Of a DNA stretch of 64,000 bases, positions 27,530 to 36,122 are shown in pieces; within the stretch, counting starts at the first letter, position 1; every line of letters begins with the position of its first letter. Below the pieces are notes generated by a model. That model made no database searches. It saw only the letters and a list, made by a program, of their open reading frames with translations, and was not told where the DNA came from. Source of the stretch: Campylobacter insulaenigrae NCTC 12927 (GTDB lineage: Bacteria > Campylobacterota > Campylobacteria > Campylobacterales > Campylobacteraceae). The DNA lies in the NCBI RefSeq assembly GCF_000816185.1, contig NZ_CP007770.1, forward strand, positions 1,401,082 through 1,465,081, read 5' to 3'. The position numbers and the translations under genes were made by a program.

Positions 27530-29242
27530 TTAATGTTGGAAGCCAACTATTTTATTCTTATCAAAAGATGATTGTAATTCTTTTTCTATAGTTTCGATAA
27601 AATAATCCATTTTGAATGTACCATCTTCTGCAATAGCTGCCTTAAGTGCTGTATTTTTTATAACCATTACAATTTGCGCACCGCTTAAATCATAATTTGC
27701 TAAAATTTTTTTATCAAATTGTTCATCAAATTTCGCATTTTTAGGTAAAGATTTTTCCCATATCATCAGTCGCTGAGTAAAATCAGGTTTTTTAAATTCT
27801 ATTTTATATTCAAATCTTCTTGAAAAAGCTACATCTAAACTTTCTAAAAAATTCGTTGTTGCTATCATCACTCCACTAAAATTTTCAATCTGTTCTAAAA
27901 AAATATTTTGCATTTGATTATGCATTTTATCAGCCCCACCACTACTTTCAATTCTAGTACTTAAAAACTGATCTGCTTCATTTAAAAGCAATATTGGATT
28001 TTGCTTGCTATTTTGGCACAATTCTTTATAAGTATCAAAAATTTTTCGCACATTTTGCTCGCTTTCACCTACATATTTGCTTAAAATTTTAGAACAATCA
28101 AAACTCAATACGGATTTTTTCATAGCTTTAGCCATACTTAATGCACTCATTGTTTTACCAGTTCCTGCAGGGCCATAAAAAATAATTTTAGCTTCTATAT
28201 TTTTATTGCTTTTTATACCCCATTTATTTAATCTTTCAAGTACTTTTTTATCTTGCTGTTTTAAAATATTTTCTAATAAATTTTTAGTACTTTGTGGCAT
28301 GATTACATCATTTATATCTGTATTTGACTCTATTAATTCAAAGATATCTTGTTCTTTTACTAAATTTTTCAGTTGAATTTTTTTATTCTTTTTTGGCTCT
28401 TTAAAATTTACAATTTTTTGTAAAATATCATCACTCAAATAAAAGGTTTTAGATATATCCCCTAAAGAATTTACAAACTCATCCATCTCAACTAAATTAG
28501 AGCTTAAAAGCTTAGAATTTTCATCTAACAAAAGATAATTTTGCTTTTTATCTTTTTCATCATCACTTATTAAATGAAGTAAAAAATTGTAATCCCTACT
28601 ATACGAATTTTCTGTATTTAACAGATATTCTTCTTTTAATAAACTAATAAATATCAAACTTTCTTTATCATTTAAATTATGCTCTTTAAATATATCTGCC
28701 AAAATATTAGTTATCTTGCTTTTATATAGACGTTGCTTAATATAATTTTCAAATTTTTTTATATCTTCTTTAATTTTTGTATTTGCAGTATTTTTAAGTA
28801 GAAATCTTAATCTTTGATATAACTCCACTCTAAAAAATTCATCTTTTAAATATGCAGCATAGTTTTCATAAGGTTCGTCTTTTAAAAATTCATCGATTTG
28901 CTTATTTTCTAAAACTTGTAAAAATACCTCACTTAAACTCAAATCACTTTGAAGTAAATTTAAAGTTAAATTTGAATTTTTGCTGATTTTGAAATCAGAA
29001 AAAATTTGAACAATAAAACCTTTTTCTATAAGATTTTTTACATCAATTAAACAATCAAGATATTGATATTCTTCTTGTCCAAAAATTTCACTAAGTAAAT
29101 TATATGTATTAACACTTGCATTTGCTTGCAAATAGCTTTTGCATAATTGCTTTAAAATTAGTATTTCGTTTTCATTGCATTGTAAATTTTTATATATATC
29201 ACTTTTTGTGGTATTGTTTAAAAATATTTTTAAATCTTTCAT
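27530..29242 (-). CDS. AAA+ family ATPase, last gene of the five-gene run
   Basis: This 570-residue protein has an unrecognised helical N-terminal part (about 1-310) and a C-terminal AAA+ module. Walker A is GPAGTGKT (357-364), Walker B is ILLLNEAD (417-424) with Asn where Asp is usual, sensor 1 is in ATTN (461-464), and two Arg at 475-476 are candidate arginine fingers. The module resembles FtsH/Cdc48-type unfoldases, but no protease domain is present, so remodelling of some protein target is the best guess. It lies 11 bases after the lipoprotein gene. From memory the C. jejuni homologue is Cj0377. Confidence 0.85.
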   Translation of the reverse strand: MKDLKIFLNNTTKSDIYKNLQCNENEILILKQLCKSYLQANASVNTYNLLSEIFGQEEYQYLDCLIDVKNLIEKGFIVQIFSDFKISKNSNLTLNLLQSDLSLSEVFLQVLENKQIDEFLKDEPYENYAAYLKDEFFRVELYQRLRFLLKNTANTKIKEDIKKFENYIKQRLYKSKITNILADIFKEHNLNDKESLIFISLLKEEYLLNTENSYSRDYNFLLHLISDDEKDKKQNYLLLDENSKLLSSNLVEMDEFVNSLGDISKTFYLSDDILQKIVNFKEPKKNKKIQLKNLVKEQDIFELIESNTDINDVIMPQSTKNLLENILKQQDKKVLERLNKWGIKSNKNIEAKIIFYGPAGTGKTMSALSMAKAMKKSVLSFDCSKILSKYVGESEQNVRKIFDTYKELCQNSKQNPILLLNEADQFLSTRIESSGGADKMHNQMQNIFLEQIENFSGVMIATTNFLESLDVAFSRRFEYKIEFKKPDFTQRLMIWEKSLPKNAKFDEQFDKKILANYDLSGAQIVMVIKNTALKAAIAEDGTFKMDYFIETIEKELQSSFDKNKIVGFQH

Positions 29243-29253
29243 TTTTTCCTTTT

Positions 29254-29739
29254 TTAATTACCAATATCAGTGATGCTAAATTTGATCTTTGATTGCCTAT
29301 CAGTAAAATTCATATTTTCACCACAAACTTCATAAAAAATATTATAATTTTTGCTTATTAACTCTTGATTAAACCCACAGGAAGTTAAAATAGCATTTTT
29401 TCCTTGATAAATCTGCTTTTTATTAATAAGATCTTGCACAAAATCATTATAGTGCTCATAATTAAAAAATTTTTTATTAAAATTTTGTTTTGTATAACAT
29501 ACACCATTGATACAAATTTTATCCATAATTTTTAACTCAAATATAGGTTTAGAAGCATTATAAAGCTCCAAAATAGTCATTTTATCTCTTCGATACAAAA
29601 AACCATAATCTGAAAATTTAATTTGTGGAGTTTTCAAAACAACAAATGTACTTTTAGGATTTATCTGAGTTTTTGTAGAACAAGCACTAAGAAATACACA
29701 TAAAATAAACAAAAATACTTTTTTAAACAAATTCATCAT
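29254..29739 (-). CDS. Small lipoprotein of unknown function
   Basis: The 161-residue product has a lipoprotein signal: a basic start, a hydrophobic stretch and lipobox LSAC ([19 protein letters not shown]), so lipidation at Cys 20 is expected. The mature part has four further Cys, in [10 protein letters not shown] and later in SCGF and VCGE, that could form disulfides in the periplasm. No family is recognised. It overlaps yajQ by four bases. Two Met codons are adjacent at the start. Confidence 0.8.
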   Translation of the reverse strand: MMNLFKKVFLFILCVFLSACSTKTQINPKSTFVVLKTPQIKFSDYGFLYRRDKMTILELYNASKPIFELKIMDKICINGVCYTKQNFNKKFFNYEHYNDFVQDLINKKQIYQGKNAILTSCGFNQELISKNYNIFYEVCGENMNFTDRQSKIKFSITDIGN

Positions 29740-30227
29740 TTCAAATTTTTAAAACTCAGGTTTAATTCTAAATTCAAATCTTTTACAATCCTCATCACAT
29801 TTTGCAAGTCATCAATTTGTTTTCCAACAACGCGAATCTCATTTCCTCTTATACTAGAAGTCACTTTTAATTTACTATCTTTTATGGCTTTGTTAATCTT
29901 TTTGGCACTATCTGCATCTATAGCATCGCTAACTTTTAAAGTTAACCTAAAATTAGCCCCACTCTCTCTATTTAATTCTTTAATACCACTAGGATTAATC
30001 CCTCTTTTGATGAGTTTTGAAATAATAATATCTTTTAATACTTCAATCTTAGCCTCACTAGAACAAATTAATTTATAGCTACTTTCTTTTTCATTAAGTT
30101 TTATATCGCTCTTAACACCTTTTAGGTCATATCTACTATCTAATTCTTTTTTAGCTTGTTCTAAAGCATTTTTTAATTCCTGCTTATCAATCTCTCCACT
30201 TATATCAAAACTATGTTCATTTGCCAT
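29736..30227 (-). CDS. YajQ family nucleotide-binding protein
   Basis: This is a 163-residue cytoplasmic protein of the YajQ (UPF0234) family: the start [35 protein letters not shown] and [20 protein letters not shown] are hallmark segments, and two ferredoxin-like halves are expected. Some relatives bind cyclic di-GMP or other nucleotides; its role in Campylobacter is not known to me. The start overlaps the dehydrogenase gene by 11 bases and the end overlaps the lipoprotein gene by four. Confidence 0.93.
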   Translation of the reverse strand: MANEHSFDISGEIDKQELKNALEQAKKELDSRYDLKGVKSDIKLNEKESSYKLICSSEAKIEVLKDIIISKLIKRGINPSGIKELNRESGANFRLTLKVSDAIDADSAKKINKAIKDSKLKVTSSIRGNEIRVVGKQIDDLQNVMRIVKDLNLELNLSFKNLK

Positions 30228-31149
30228 TTTCTACATACTCCTTAAGATTTTCATATACCATTTGAATCAAATTTTGAATAGATTCTACACTAGCCCAAGC
30301 AACATGTGGTGTAATAATTAAATTTTCTTTATTTTTTACTTGCAATAAAGAATGATTTTTAATCATAGGCTCAATCTCTAATACATCAAGCCCCACTTTA
30401 ATATTTTTTGTATCTATAGCCCAAGCTAAATCATTTTCATCAATAATACCGCCGCGACCAACATTAATCAAAATAGCCTCATCTTTAAGAAGTTTTAATT
30501 CCTTTTTTGTAATTAAATTTTTAGTTTTTTCATTCAAAGGTGCGTGGATACTAATCACATCACATATTGTTAAAAGCTCTTCAAGATTCAATTTTTTATA
30601 TTGTTTATCAAAATTAACACCGGAAGTGGAATAATAATATACTTCAGACCCAAAAAGAGTAGAAGCTTGAGCAACTTCTTTTCCTATAGTTCCAAGTCCT
30701 ATAATACCATGTTTTTTTCCACACAAAGAATGTAAAATTCTACTAAAATCTGTGAAAATAGGACTCTCGCACCATTTTCCCTCTTTACTCCATTTGTCAT
30801 AATATGGAATATGATTTAAAAAAGCAAACATTAAAGCAAATGTATGACTTAAAACACTTTTAGTGGAATATCCACTAGCATTTTTTACAATTATGCCCTT
30901 TTCTTTTGCGTAAGATGTATCAATATTATTAACACCTGTGCCAAGCTGCAAAATAAGTTTTAAATTTGTTTTATCTATTACTTCTTTATCTATGATTATT
31001 TTATTAATCATTATTACTTGAGCATTGGAAATTCTTGCAACAACATCTTCTTTTGAAGTTAAATCATAAATTTCTAACTCACCAAATTCTTTAAATATAG
31101 ACAAATCGGCTCCTCCTAAAGTAGCCGCATCAAGACACACTATTTTCAT
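30217..31149 (-). CDS. D-isomer-specific 2-hydroxyacid dehydrogenase
   Basis: This 310-residue NAD(P)-dependent dehydrogenase reduces a 2-keto acid to its D-2-hydroxyacid, or the reverse. The nucleotide-binding loop is GLGTIGKEV. The catalytic set is visible as Arg in [10 protein letters not shown] with its following acid, Glu in LDVLEIEP, and His in TPHVAW. The substrate cannot be read from the sequence; glyoxylate/hydroxypyruvate or lactate are family options. It overlaps the ATP-grasp gene by four bases and yajQ by 11. Confidence 0.9.
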   Translation of the reverse strand: MKIVCLDAATLGGADLSIFKEFGELEIYDLTSKEDVVARISNAQVIMINKIIIDKEVIDKTNLKLILQLGTGVNNIDTSYAKEKGIIVKNASGYSTKSVLSHTFALMFAFLNHIPYYDKWSKEGKWCESPIFTDFSRILHSLCGKKHGIIGLGTIGKEVAQASTLFGSEVYYYSTSGVNFDKQYKKLNLEELLTICDVISIHAPLNEKTKNLITKKELKLLKDEAILINVGRGGIIDENDLAWAIDTKNIKVGLDVLEIEPMIKNHSLLQVKNKENLIITPHVAWASVESIQNLIQMVYENLKEYVENGK

Positions 31150-32315
31150 TTTACAATATGACCTACAAATTTAGAATAATTATCAAGCACAAGACCACCT
31201 TTTCTAAAGCCCAAACCACAACCTTCATAAGCAAAGAAAACACCCGCTTGATAGTATGTATTTTCGTGGTGATTAAATTCAGCAAATTCTTGATACACAA
31301 AACGATTATTTTGATAATCTCCATCTGTTTGAAAACTAATATCACCGTTTGCTTCTATAATAGAAACATTAGCTCCCTCTCTACCAAAAACTGGCTTTTT
31401 AACACATTTTTTTCCTACTAAAGTTTTATCGCTAGTTTCCAATAATAAAGGATGGTGTGGATAAAGCTCCCATAAAATTTTCATTATACCCTTACTTTGA
31501 AAAAGTAAAGTATAAGCAGGATTTAAAATGATAGCTTTTTGATTTTGCATAATTTGCGTTAACAACATTGCAAGTTCACCTTCTTCTACAGCTATACTTT
31601 CCCAAGGTATTAATTTAAAAAAATACTCAAAATTAACATCATTTTTAAAAACACCTTCGGATGAGAACTCCACCTCATCAATATAAGAAAACTCGCTTTT
31701 AAAACCTGCTTCTTGTGCAATATATGCCAAAAATTTTGTTGTAATCATATCTTCATCACTGCCAGCTATAGAAGAAAATAAAATTTTCCACCCCTCATAA
31801 TGTTTTTCAAATTCACTCACGTCATCATCTAATACAATTAACCTTTTAAAATTATCTTTTAAAGCTTCGTAAATATTATTAAACTGCAAACTTTCATCTA
31901 AATTATTTTGTTTTAAAATAGCCCATTGCAAAATAGCACTTTCAAACAAAGATGTGGGTGTATCAGCATTAAATTCTATAAGCTTTATAGGCTTTCCATC
32001 TAAACCACCTGCTAAGTCAAATCTTCCATACAAATGCCAATGCACTTCATTTTCCCAACTCATTTTTATAGCTTCTATCAAATTAAATGGAATACCAAGC
32101 TCATCAAAACGATTATTATCAATAACTTCTTGTGCGGCTGCTACAAACATATCATAAAGCTCATTTACCGCTTCATAATAAGCATTAGCTTCATTTTCGC
32201 TAACGCACACCAAATTAGAATCTAGATAATCACTTCCATCGCTATCTGTATGCCATGAAAACCCTGTTTGTTCTAAATAAGATTTTTCTAGAGAATTTAC
32301 TTTTAAAAATTTCAT
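31146..32315 (-). CDS. GspS-like ATP-grasp ligase (glutathionylspermidine synthase family)
   Basis: This 389-residue protein belongs to the family built on the synthetase domain of glutathionylspermidine synthase, an ATP-grasp amide ligase. WHLYGRFDLAGG, IKLIEFNADTPTS, ILNPAYTLLFQSKG and GREGANVSIIE are recognisable ATP/substrate segments. The amidase half of bifunctional Gsp is absent. Campylobacter is not known to make glutathione, so the true substrate is probably another carboxylate and amine. It is the first of five tightly packed minus-strand genes, 13 bases after the stop of the lipoprotein gene upstream. Confidence 0.85.
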   Translation of the reverse strand: MKFLKVNSLEKSYLEQTGFSWHTDSDGSDYLDSNLVCVSENEANAYYEAVNELYDMFVAAAQEVIDNNRFDELGIPFNLIEAIKMSWENEVHWHLYGRFDLAGGLDGKPIKLIEFNADTPTSLFESAILQWAILKQNNLDESLQFNNIYEALKDNFKRLIVLDDDVSEFEKHYEGWKILFSSIAGSDEDMITTKFLAYIAQEAGFKSEFSYIDEVEFSSEGVFKNDVNFEYFFKLIPWESIAVEEGELAMLLTQIMQNQKAIILNPAYTLLFQSKGIMKILWELYPHHPLLLETSDKTLVGKKCVKKPVFGREGANVSIIEANGDISFQTDGDYQNNRFVYQEFAEFNHHENTYYQAGVFFAYEGCGLGFRKGGLVLDNYSKFVGHIVK

Positions 32316-32328
32316 ATTTAACCTTTAA

Positions 32329-32940
32329 TCATGAGCCAAAAGTTTGGGAACTAGCTTTTGATCCACCACCAAAAAACCCTGACTTTTTAGCCCCAGAAGC
32401 AGAATTTGTAGCTGTACCAGCTTTATTAAAACTATTTACGCTTCTTTGATAAGCACTTTGATTAGAAAATGCTCCTCTTTGTTGATTGGTAAAATTTTGA
32501 TTATTAAAAAGTTTTGAACCTATCCAACTACCAAGTATAGCTCCAGCTGCACTTGCAAGCAAAGTTTCCCCTAAAGAAAGACCCCCGCTACTCATTTGAG
32601 CATTGCTTGAATTAGTTAAATTTGAAGTTCCATTATCAATTTTTGCAGCTTCTTCTTGTATAAGCTTATCCATTTCTTCTTTGCTTAGAACTCTTTCAGT
32701 ACCATCTAATTGTTTTAACACAACTCTAGTTTCATCGCTTGGAAATTGATCTTTTATTTTATATTGATTTGGTGCAGTTTCTTCAATAATAACAAAAGCG
32801 CCTTGAGTATTTGCTGCTTGATTTAAAGCATTATTTGAATCAGCATTAGATCCGTTACCACAAGCACTCAAAGCACCTGCACTAATAGCAGCTATACCGC
32901 TTATCATACTAAGTTTTAATATAGTTTTTATATGCTTCAT
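32329..32940 (-). CDS. UPF0323-type lipoprotein (Cj0371-like)
   Basis: I place the start at 32940 (MKHIKTILKLSMISGIAAIS), where AGGAAA precedes the ATG and a lipoprotein signal with lipobox LSAC follows; a longer frame from 33012 would bury that signal. The mature 180 or so residues are Asn/Ser/Ala-rich, with a central GETLLASAAGAILGSWIGSK glycine-zipper-like hydrophobic segment and a Gly/Ser-rich tail ending SSQTFGS. From memory C. jejuni Cj0371 is the homologue and affects motility and virulence. The molecular role is unknown. Confidence 0.85.
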   Translation of the reverse strand: MKHIKTILKLSMISGIAAISAGALSACGNGSNADSNNALNQAANTQGAFVIIEETAPNQYKIKDQFPSDETRVVLKQLDGTERVLSKEEMDKLIQEEAAKIDNGTSNLTNSSNAQMSSGGLSLGETLLASAAGAILGSWIGSKLFNNQNFTNQQRGAFSNQSAYQRSVNSFNKAGTATNSASGAKKSGFFGGGSKASSQTFGS

Positions 32941-33001
32941 AATATTTCCTAATAAATATAAAAATTTAATTTCTAATGAATATATTAACAAAAAATAATC
33001 A

Positions 33002-33607
33002 CTATTTAGCAAAATAATATAAATTACTTAGCAAAACATATAATGCAAAAATTAAAAATATAAAGGCACTAAGATAATCAATTAGCTTTATTTTTTTCTC
33101 ATAAAATTTAATTATAAAAGTATTTGAAAACAAAATTCCTATGAGCGAGAAATACACAAAAGTTTCTAAAAACAATATTACTACCATAACAAGTAAAACA
33201 CTTTGCATTGCATCAAAATTAAATGTCGCAAATACACTAGCAAAGTAAAAAATCACTTTTGGATTTGATAAATTAGTTAAAAATCCACTAAAAAATGGAG
33301 AAATAGAAATTTTTTGCATTTTTAATTTGCCATTTTTTGCATTTTTATAAATAATAAATGCCAAATATAAAAGATAAAAAGCACCACAACTTGACAAAAT
33401 TATCTGTAAAAATGGAAATTGATGAAATATAACACTTAAACCGAGTACAGAAAGTATAATCCATATACTCATAGCAACACTCACTCCAAGGCTTGCTTTT
33501 AAAGCACTTTTAACACCATTTTTTAAAGCGTAAGAACTCACCAATAAAAAATCAGGCCCTGGCAATAAAAGCCCAAAAAAATGAACGATTAAAATAGAAA
33601 AAAACAC
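33002..33607 (-). CDS. LysE/RhtB-type amino-acid exporter
   Basis: This 201-residue inner-membrane protein has about five to six helices and the family signature PGPDFLLVSSYALKNGVKSA near the N-terminus, so export of an amino acid or related metabolite is expected. The start is a GTG at 33607 with no convincing ribosome site; an upstream ATG is out of frame. It follows the rpsU terminator. From memory this gene is not between rpsU and the lipoprotein gene in C. jejuni, so it is probably an insertion or a loss there. Confidence 0.8.
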   Translation of the reverse strand: MFFSILIVHFFGLLLPGPDFLLVSSYALKNGVKSALKASLGVSVAMSIWIILSVLGLSVIFHQFPFLQIILSSCGAFYLLYLAFIIYKNAKNGKLKMQKISISPFFSGFLTNLSNPKVIFYFASVFATFNFDAMQSVLLVMVVILFLETFVYFSLIGILFSNTFIIKFYEKKIKLIDYLSAFIFLIFALYVLLSNLYYFAK

Positions 33608-33620
33608 GATATTTCATAAG

Positions 33621-33640
33621 AAAGCCGATTTCTCGGCTTT
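33621..33640 (-). terminator. Terminator after rpsU
   Basis: An eight-base-pair stem, AAAGCCGA with TCGGCTTT and a four-base loop, begins eight bases after the rpsU stop on the minus strand and ends in a short T-rich run. It separates rpsU from the LysE-type gene. Confidence 0.75.
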
Positions 33641-33647
33641 TTGGGTA

Positions 33648-33860
33648 TTAGAGTCTTGACTCATAGCGTCTAAGCATATAAAGTCTTTTAAGCATTTTTT
33701 TGCGAGCTGAAATTTTTTGTTTTTTACGAATTTCAGTCATAGGCTCAAAAAATCTTCTAGCACGAACTTCAGTTACAACTAAATTTCTATCTACTTGTTT
33801 TTTGAATTTTCTATACGCCTCATCAAAAGACTCATTAGGATGCACCTTAATTCCTGGCAC
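33648..33860 (-). CDS. rpsU: 30S ribosomal protein S21
   Basis: S21 is a small basic protein near the 3' end of 16S rRNA, needed for initiation on structured mRNAs. I choose the GTG at 33860, giving a 70-residue protein starting [20 protein letters not shown], which is the normal epsilonproteobacterial form. AAAGGTGG lies eight bases upstream; the longer frame from 33872 would start inside that ribosome site. The C-terminus is strongly basic ([18 protein letters not shown]). Confidence 0.96.
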   Translation of the reverse strand: MPGIKVHPNESFDEAYRKFKKQVDRNLVVTEVRARRFFEPMTEIRKKQKISARKKMLKRLYMLRRYESRL

Positions 33861-34042
33861 GACCCTCACCACCTTTCGTTAAAAATTTTGGATTGAAATT
33901 ATATCACAATATTTTAAAAATATTTAAACAAAAAATATCAATAAAAATAAATAAAAAATAAATAATTAACAATATAAAATAAAGAATCTTTTAATTTTTA
34001 TAAGACTAAAATTATGCAAATTATAAATCACAAGGATATTTA

Positions 34043-35407
34043 ATGAGTGGTTGTATTACAAATTTTACAAAAAAAAGATATATAGCTTATTTTATCTCTA
34101 TGATAATTTTCATTCTATTACCTTTTGTTAAAATCAATGAAAATCATTTTTTTCTTCTTAGTTTTGATCATAAAAAGCTAAATTTGTTTTTTATTGCTTT
34201 TGACACACAGGAATTATATCTCATGCCTTTTGTTATTATAGGGATGTTTTTAACTATACTTTTTATTACAACTCTTGCAGGAAGAGTTTGGTGTGCATGG
34301 ACCTGTCCTCAAACCATAGCTCGGGTAATTTATAGAGATCTTTTGCAAACTAAGATTTTTAAGATTTATAAAAGTATTGAAAACAAACAAAAAATAGCCC
34401 AAGGATTTTTTATAAAAAAATTATTAAGCGTCGTAATATTTTATATTTTTTCTCTTATTATGATGAGTGCTTTTTTATGGTATTTTGTTCCGCCTGAAGA
34501 TTTTTTTGTTTATATTCAAAATCCCAAAGATCATTTGTTGCTTCTAGGAATTTTATTTTGCACCTCTTTAGCTTTTACTTTTGATATTGTGTATTTGGGT
34601 GAAAAATTTTGTATCTATGTATGTCCTTATGCAAGGATTCAATCTGTTATGTTTGATAATAATACTATCCAAGTAATATATGATGACAAAAGAGGAGGAG
34701 TAATATATGATGGACACACAAAACTTCATAAAAAACCGCCTCAAGGAGAGTGTATAGGATGTGAAGCTTGCGTAAAAATTTGCCCAACACATATAGATAT
34801 ACGTCAAGGTATGCAACTTGAATGTATTAATTGTCTTGAATGCGCTGATGCATGTTCTAAAATTCAAGCAAAATTTGATCGTCCAAGCTTAATCAATTGG
34901 ACAAGTGCTGAAGCTATAAAAAACAAGCAAAAGGTAAAATATTTTAGATTCAGAACTATTGGATATTTGGTAGTTTTATGTATTGTATTTATTGCACTAA
35001 TTTTCATGGGAAGCAAAAAAGAAAATATGCTTTTAAATATCAACCGCTCAAGTGAATTATATCAAATAAGACGTACACACGATGATATAGAAATCACTAA
35101 TGCTTATATATTTTTATTTCAAAATACAGACAACAAACCACATGAATATTATTTTGATGTGGATTTAAAAGGTATAGATGAAGGTTTAGAAATAAGTAGA
35201 CCTAAAAAATCATTTAAACTAAATGCGGGAGAGAAAAATAAACAAATAGTAGTTTTAAAGGCTAAGAAAAAACTTGCAGATAATGACAGAAAAGATACCG
35301 TGATACCTTTAACCATCAAAGCTTATGCGCTTGATGATAATAAAATTGTTGTTACTAGAGAAAGTAATTTTGTTTATCCTAAAAATTCTTCACTAAATAA
35401 CAAATAA
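34043..35407 (+). CDS. ccoG: Cytochrome c oxidase accessory protein CcoG (ferredoxin-domain membrane protein)
   Basis: CcoG is an inner-membrane iron-sulfur protein that reduces copper for assembly of cbb3 cytochrome oxidase. The protein has five or so membrane helices, membrane-proximal Cys pairs (CAWTCPQ, CIYVCPYARIQ), and two 4Fe-4S ferredoxin motifs in CIGCEACVKICP and CINCLECADAC (about 235-275). A C-terminal periplasmic Ig-like domain follows TM5. At 454 residues it is complete. cmeR begins one base after its stop, so the efflux regulator shares its transcript. Confidence 0.93.
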   Translation: MSGCITNFTKKRYIAYFISMIIFILLPFVKINENHFFLLSFDHKKLNLFFIAFDTQELYLMPFVIIGMFLTILFITTLAGRVWCAWTCPQTIARVIYRDLLQTKIFKIYKSIENKQKIAQGFFIKKLLSVVIFYIFSLIMMSAFLWYFVPPEDFFVYIQNPKDHLLLLGILFCTSLAFTFDIVYLGEKFCIYVCPYARIQSVMFDNNTIQVIYDDKRGGVIYDGHTKLHKKPPQGECIGCEACVKICPTHIDIRQGMQLECINCLECADACSKIQAKFDRPSLINWTSAEAIKNKQKVKYFRFRTIGYLVVLCIVFIALIFMGSKKENMLLNINRSSELYQIRRTHDDIEITNAYIFLFQNTDNKPHEYYFDVDLKGIDEGLEISRPKKSFKLNAGEKNKQIVVLKAKKKLADNDRKDTVIPLTIKAYALDDNKIVVTRESNFVYPKNSSLNNK

Positions 35408-35408
35408 A

Positions 35409-36032
35409 ATGGATAAAAAAATAAGCCAAAAATCACAGGTACGACTTGAAAAAATAAAACAAATTGCCGCAGAGTCATTTTTAAAAAATGGCTATGAGGC
35501 AACGAGTCTTAAAGATATCATCAAAGAAGCTGGTGGCTCTTTTTCCTCTGTATATGAACACTATAAAAATAAAGAAGGATTATTTGAAGCTATATTAAAT
35601 GATTTTACTCAAAATCATTTCTTAAAAATTTTTAATGATCATATGAAAGCTAAAGATGATGATAATTTAGAAGATTTTTTATATTATTTTGCATTAGCTT
35701 ATTTAGAAATTTTTAATAATTCTAAAACCATAGCCATAGCAAGACTTTTATACTCTGAAGTCTATAATGAAAAAATAGATTTTATGAAGTGGCTCAAAGG
35801 CAATAATAAAACAAATATAGATTTTATACTTCAACAAAAACTTTCTAAAGAAAATAAAAATATAGCAAGTAATGCTGAATTTTTAAGTCATACATTTTGC
35901 GCCATGCTCAGAGGAACTTTTTTTGTACAAAGCACTTTTGCAAATAAAATTTCTATGGATAAAACTCAACAAAAAGAATATGCAAACAAAGTCGTTAAAC
36001 TTTTTATGCAAGGTATTGTTAATTTTAATTAA
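35409..36032 (+). CDS. cmeR: TetR-family repressor CmeR
   Basis: CmeR represses cmeABC and responds to bile salts. The N-terminal TetR helix-turn-helix is clear (QIAAESFLKNGYEATSLKDI, then SFSSVYEHYKNKEGLF), with a variable ligand-binding domain after about residue 75. The product is 207 residues. There is no ribosome site before its ATG and the spacing to the ccoG stop is one base, so translation is probably coupled. It has the same orientation as cmeABC and is separated from it by 90 bases that hold the CmeR operator. Confidence 0.9.
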   Translation: MDKKISQKSQVRLEKIKQIAAESFLKNGYEATSLKDIIKEAGGSFSSVYEHYKNKEGLFEAILNDFTQNHFLKIFNDHMKAKDDDNLEDFLYYFALAYLEIFNNSKTIAIARLLYSEVYNEKIDFMKWLKGNNKTNIDFILQQKLSKENKNIASNAEFLSHTFCAMLRGTFFVQSTFANKISMDKTQQKEYANKVVKLFMQGIVNFN

Positions 36033-36065
36033 CTTAAAATTGCTATGATTCTAATAGAGATATTT

Positions 36066-36100
36066 TGTAATTTTAATTACATTTTAATAAATTATAGATA
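36066..36100 (+). promoter_or_regulatory. CmeR operator and cmeABC promoter
   Basis: The perfect inverted repeat TGTAATTTTAATTACA (36066-36081) has the same TGTAAT/ATTACA half-sites as the CmeR operator known from C. jejuni. A -10-like TATAGAT (36094-36100) follows, so CmeR bound here would lie just upstream of the -10 and block RNA polymerase. Confidence 0.85.
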
Positions 36101-36122
36101 AATACCATTACTAAGGAATTCA

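Noticed and set aside
32943..33012. Longer N-terminus for the UPF0323-type lipoprotein
   Set aside because: It would place a membrane-like stretch before a proper lipoprotein signal and overlap the upstream gene; the ATG at 32940 has a ribosome site.
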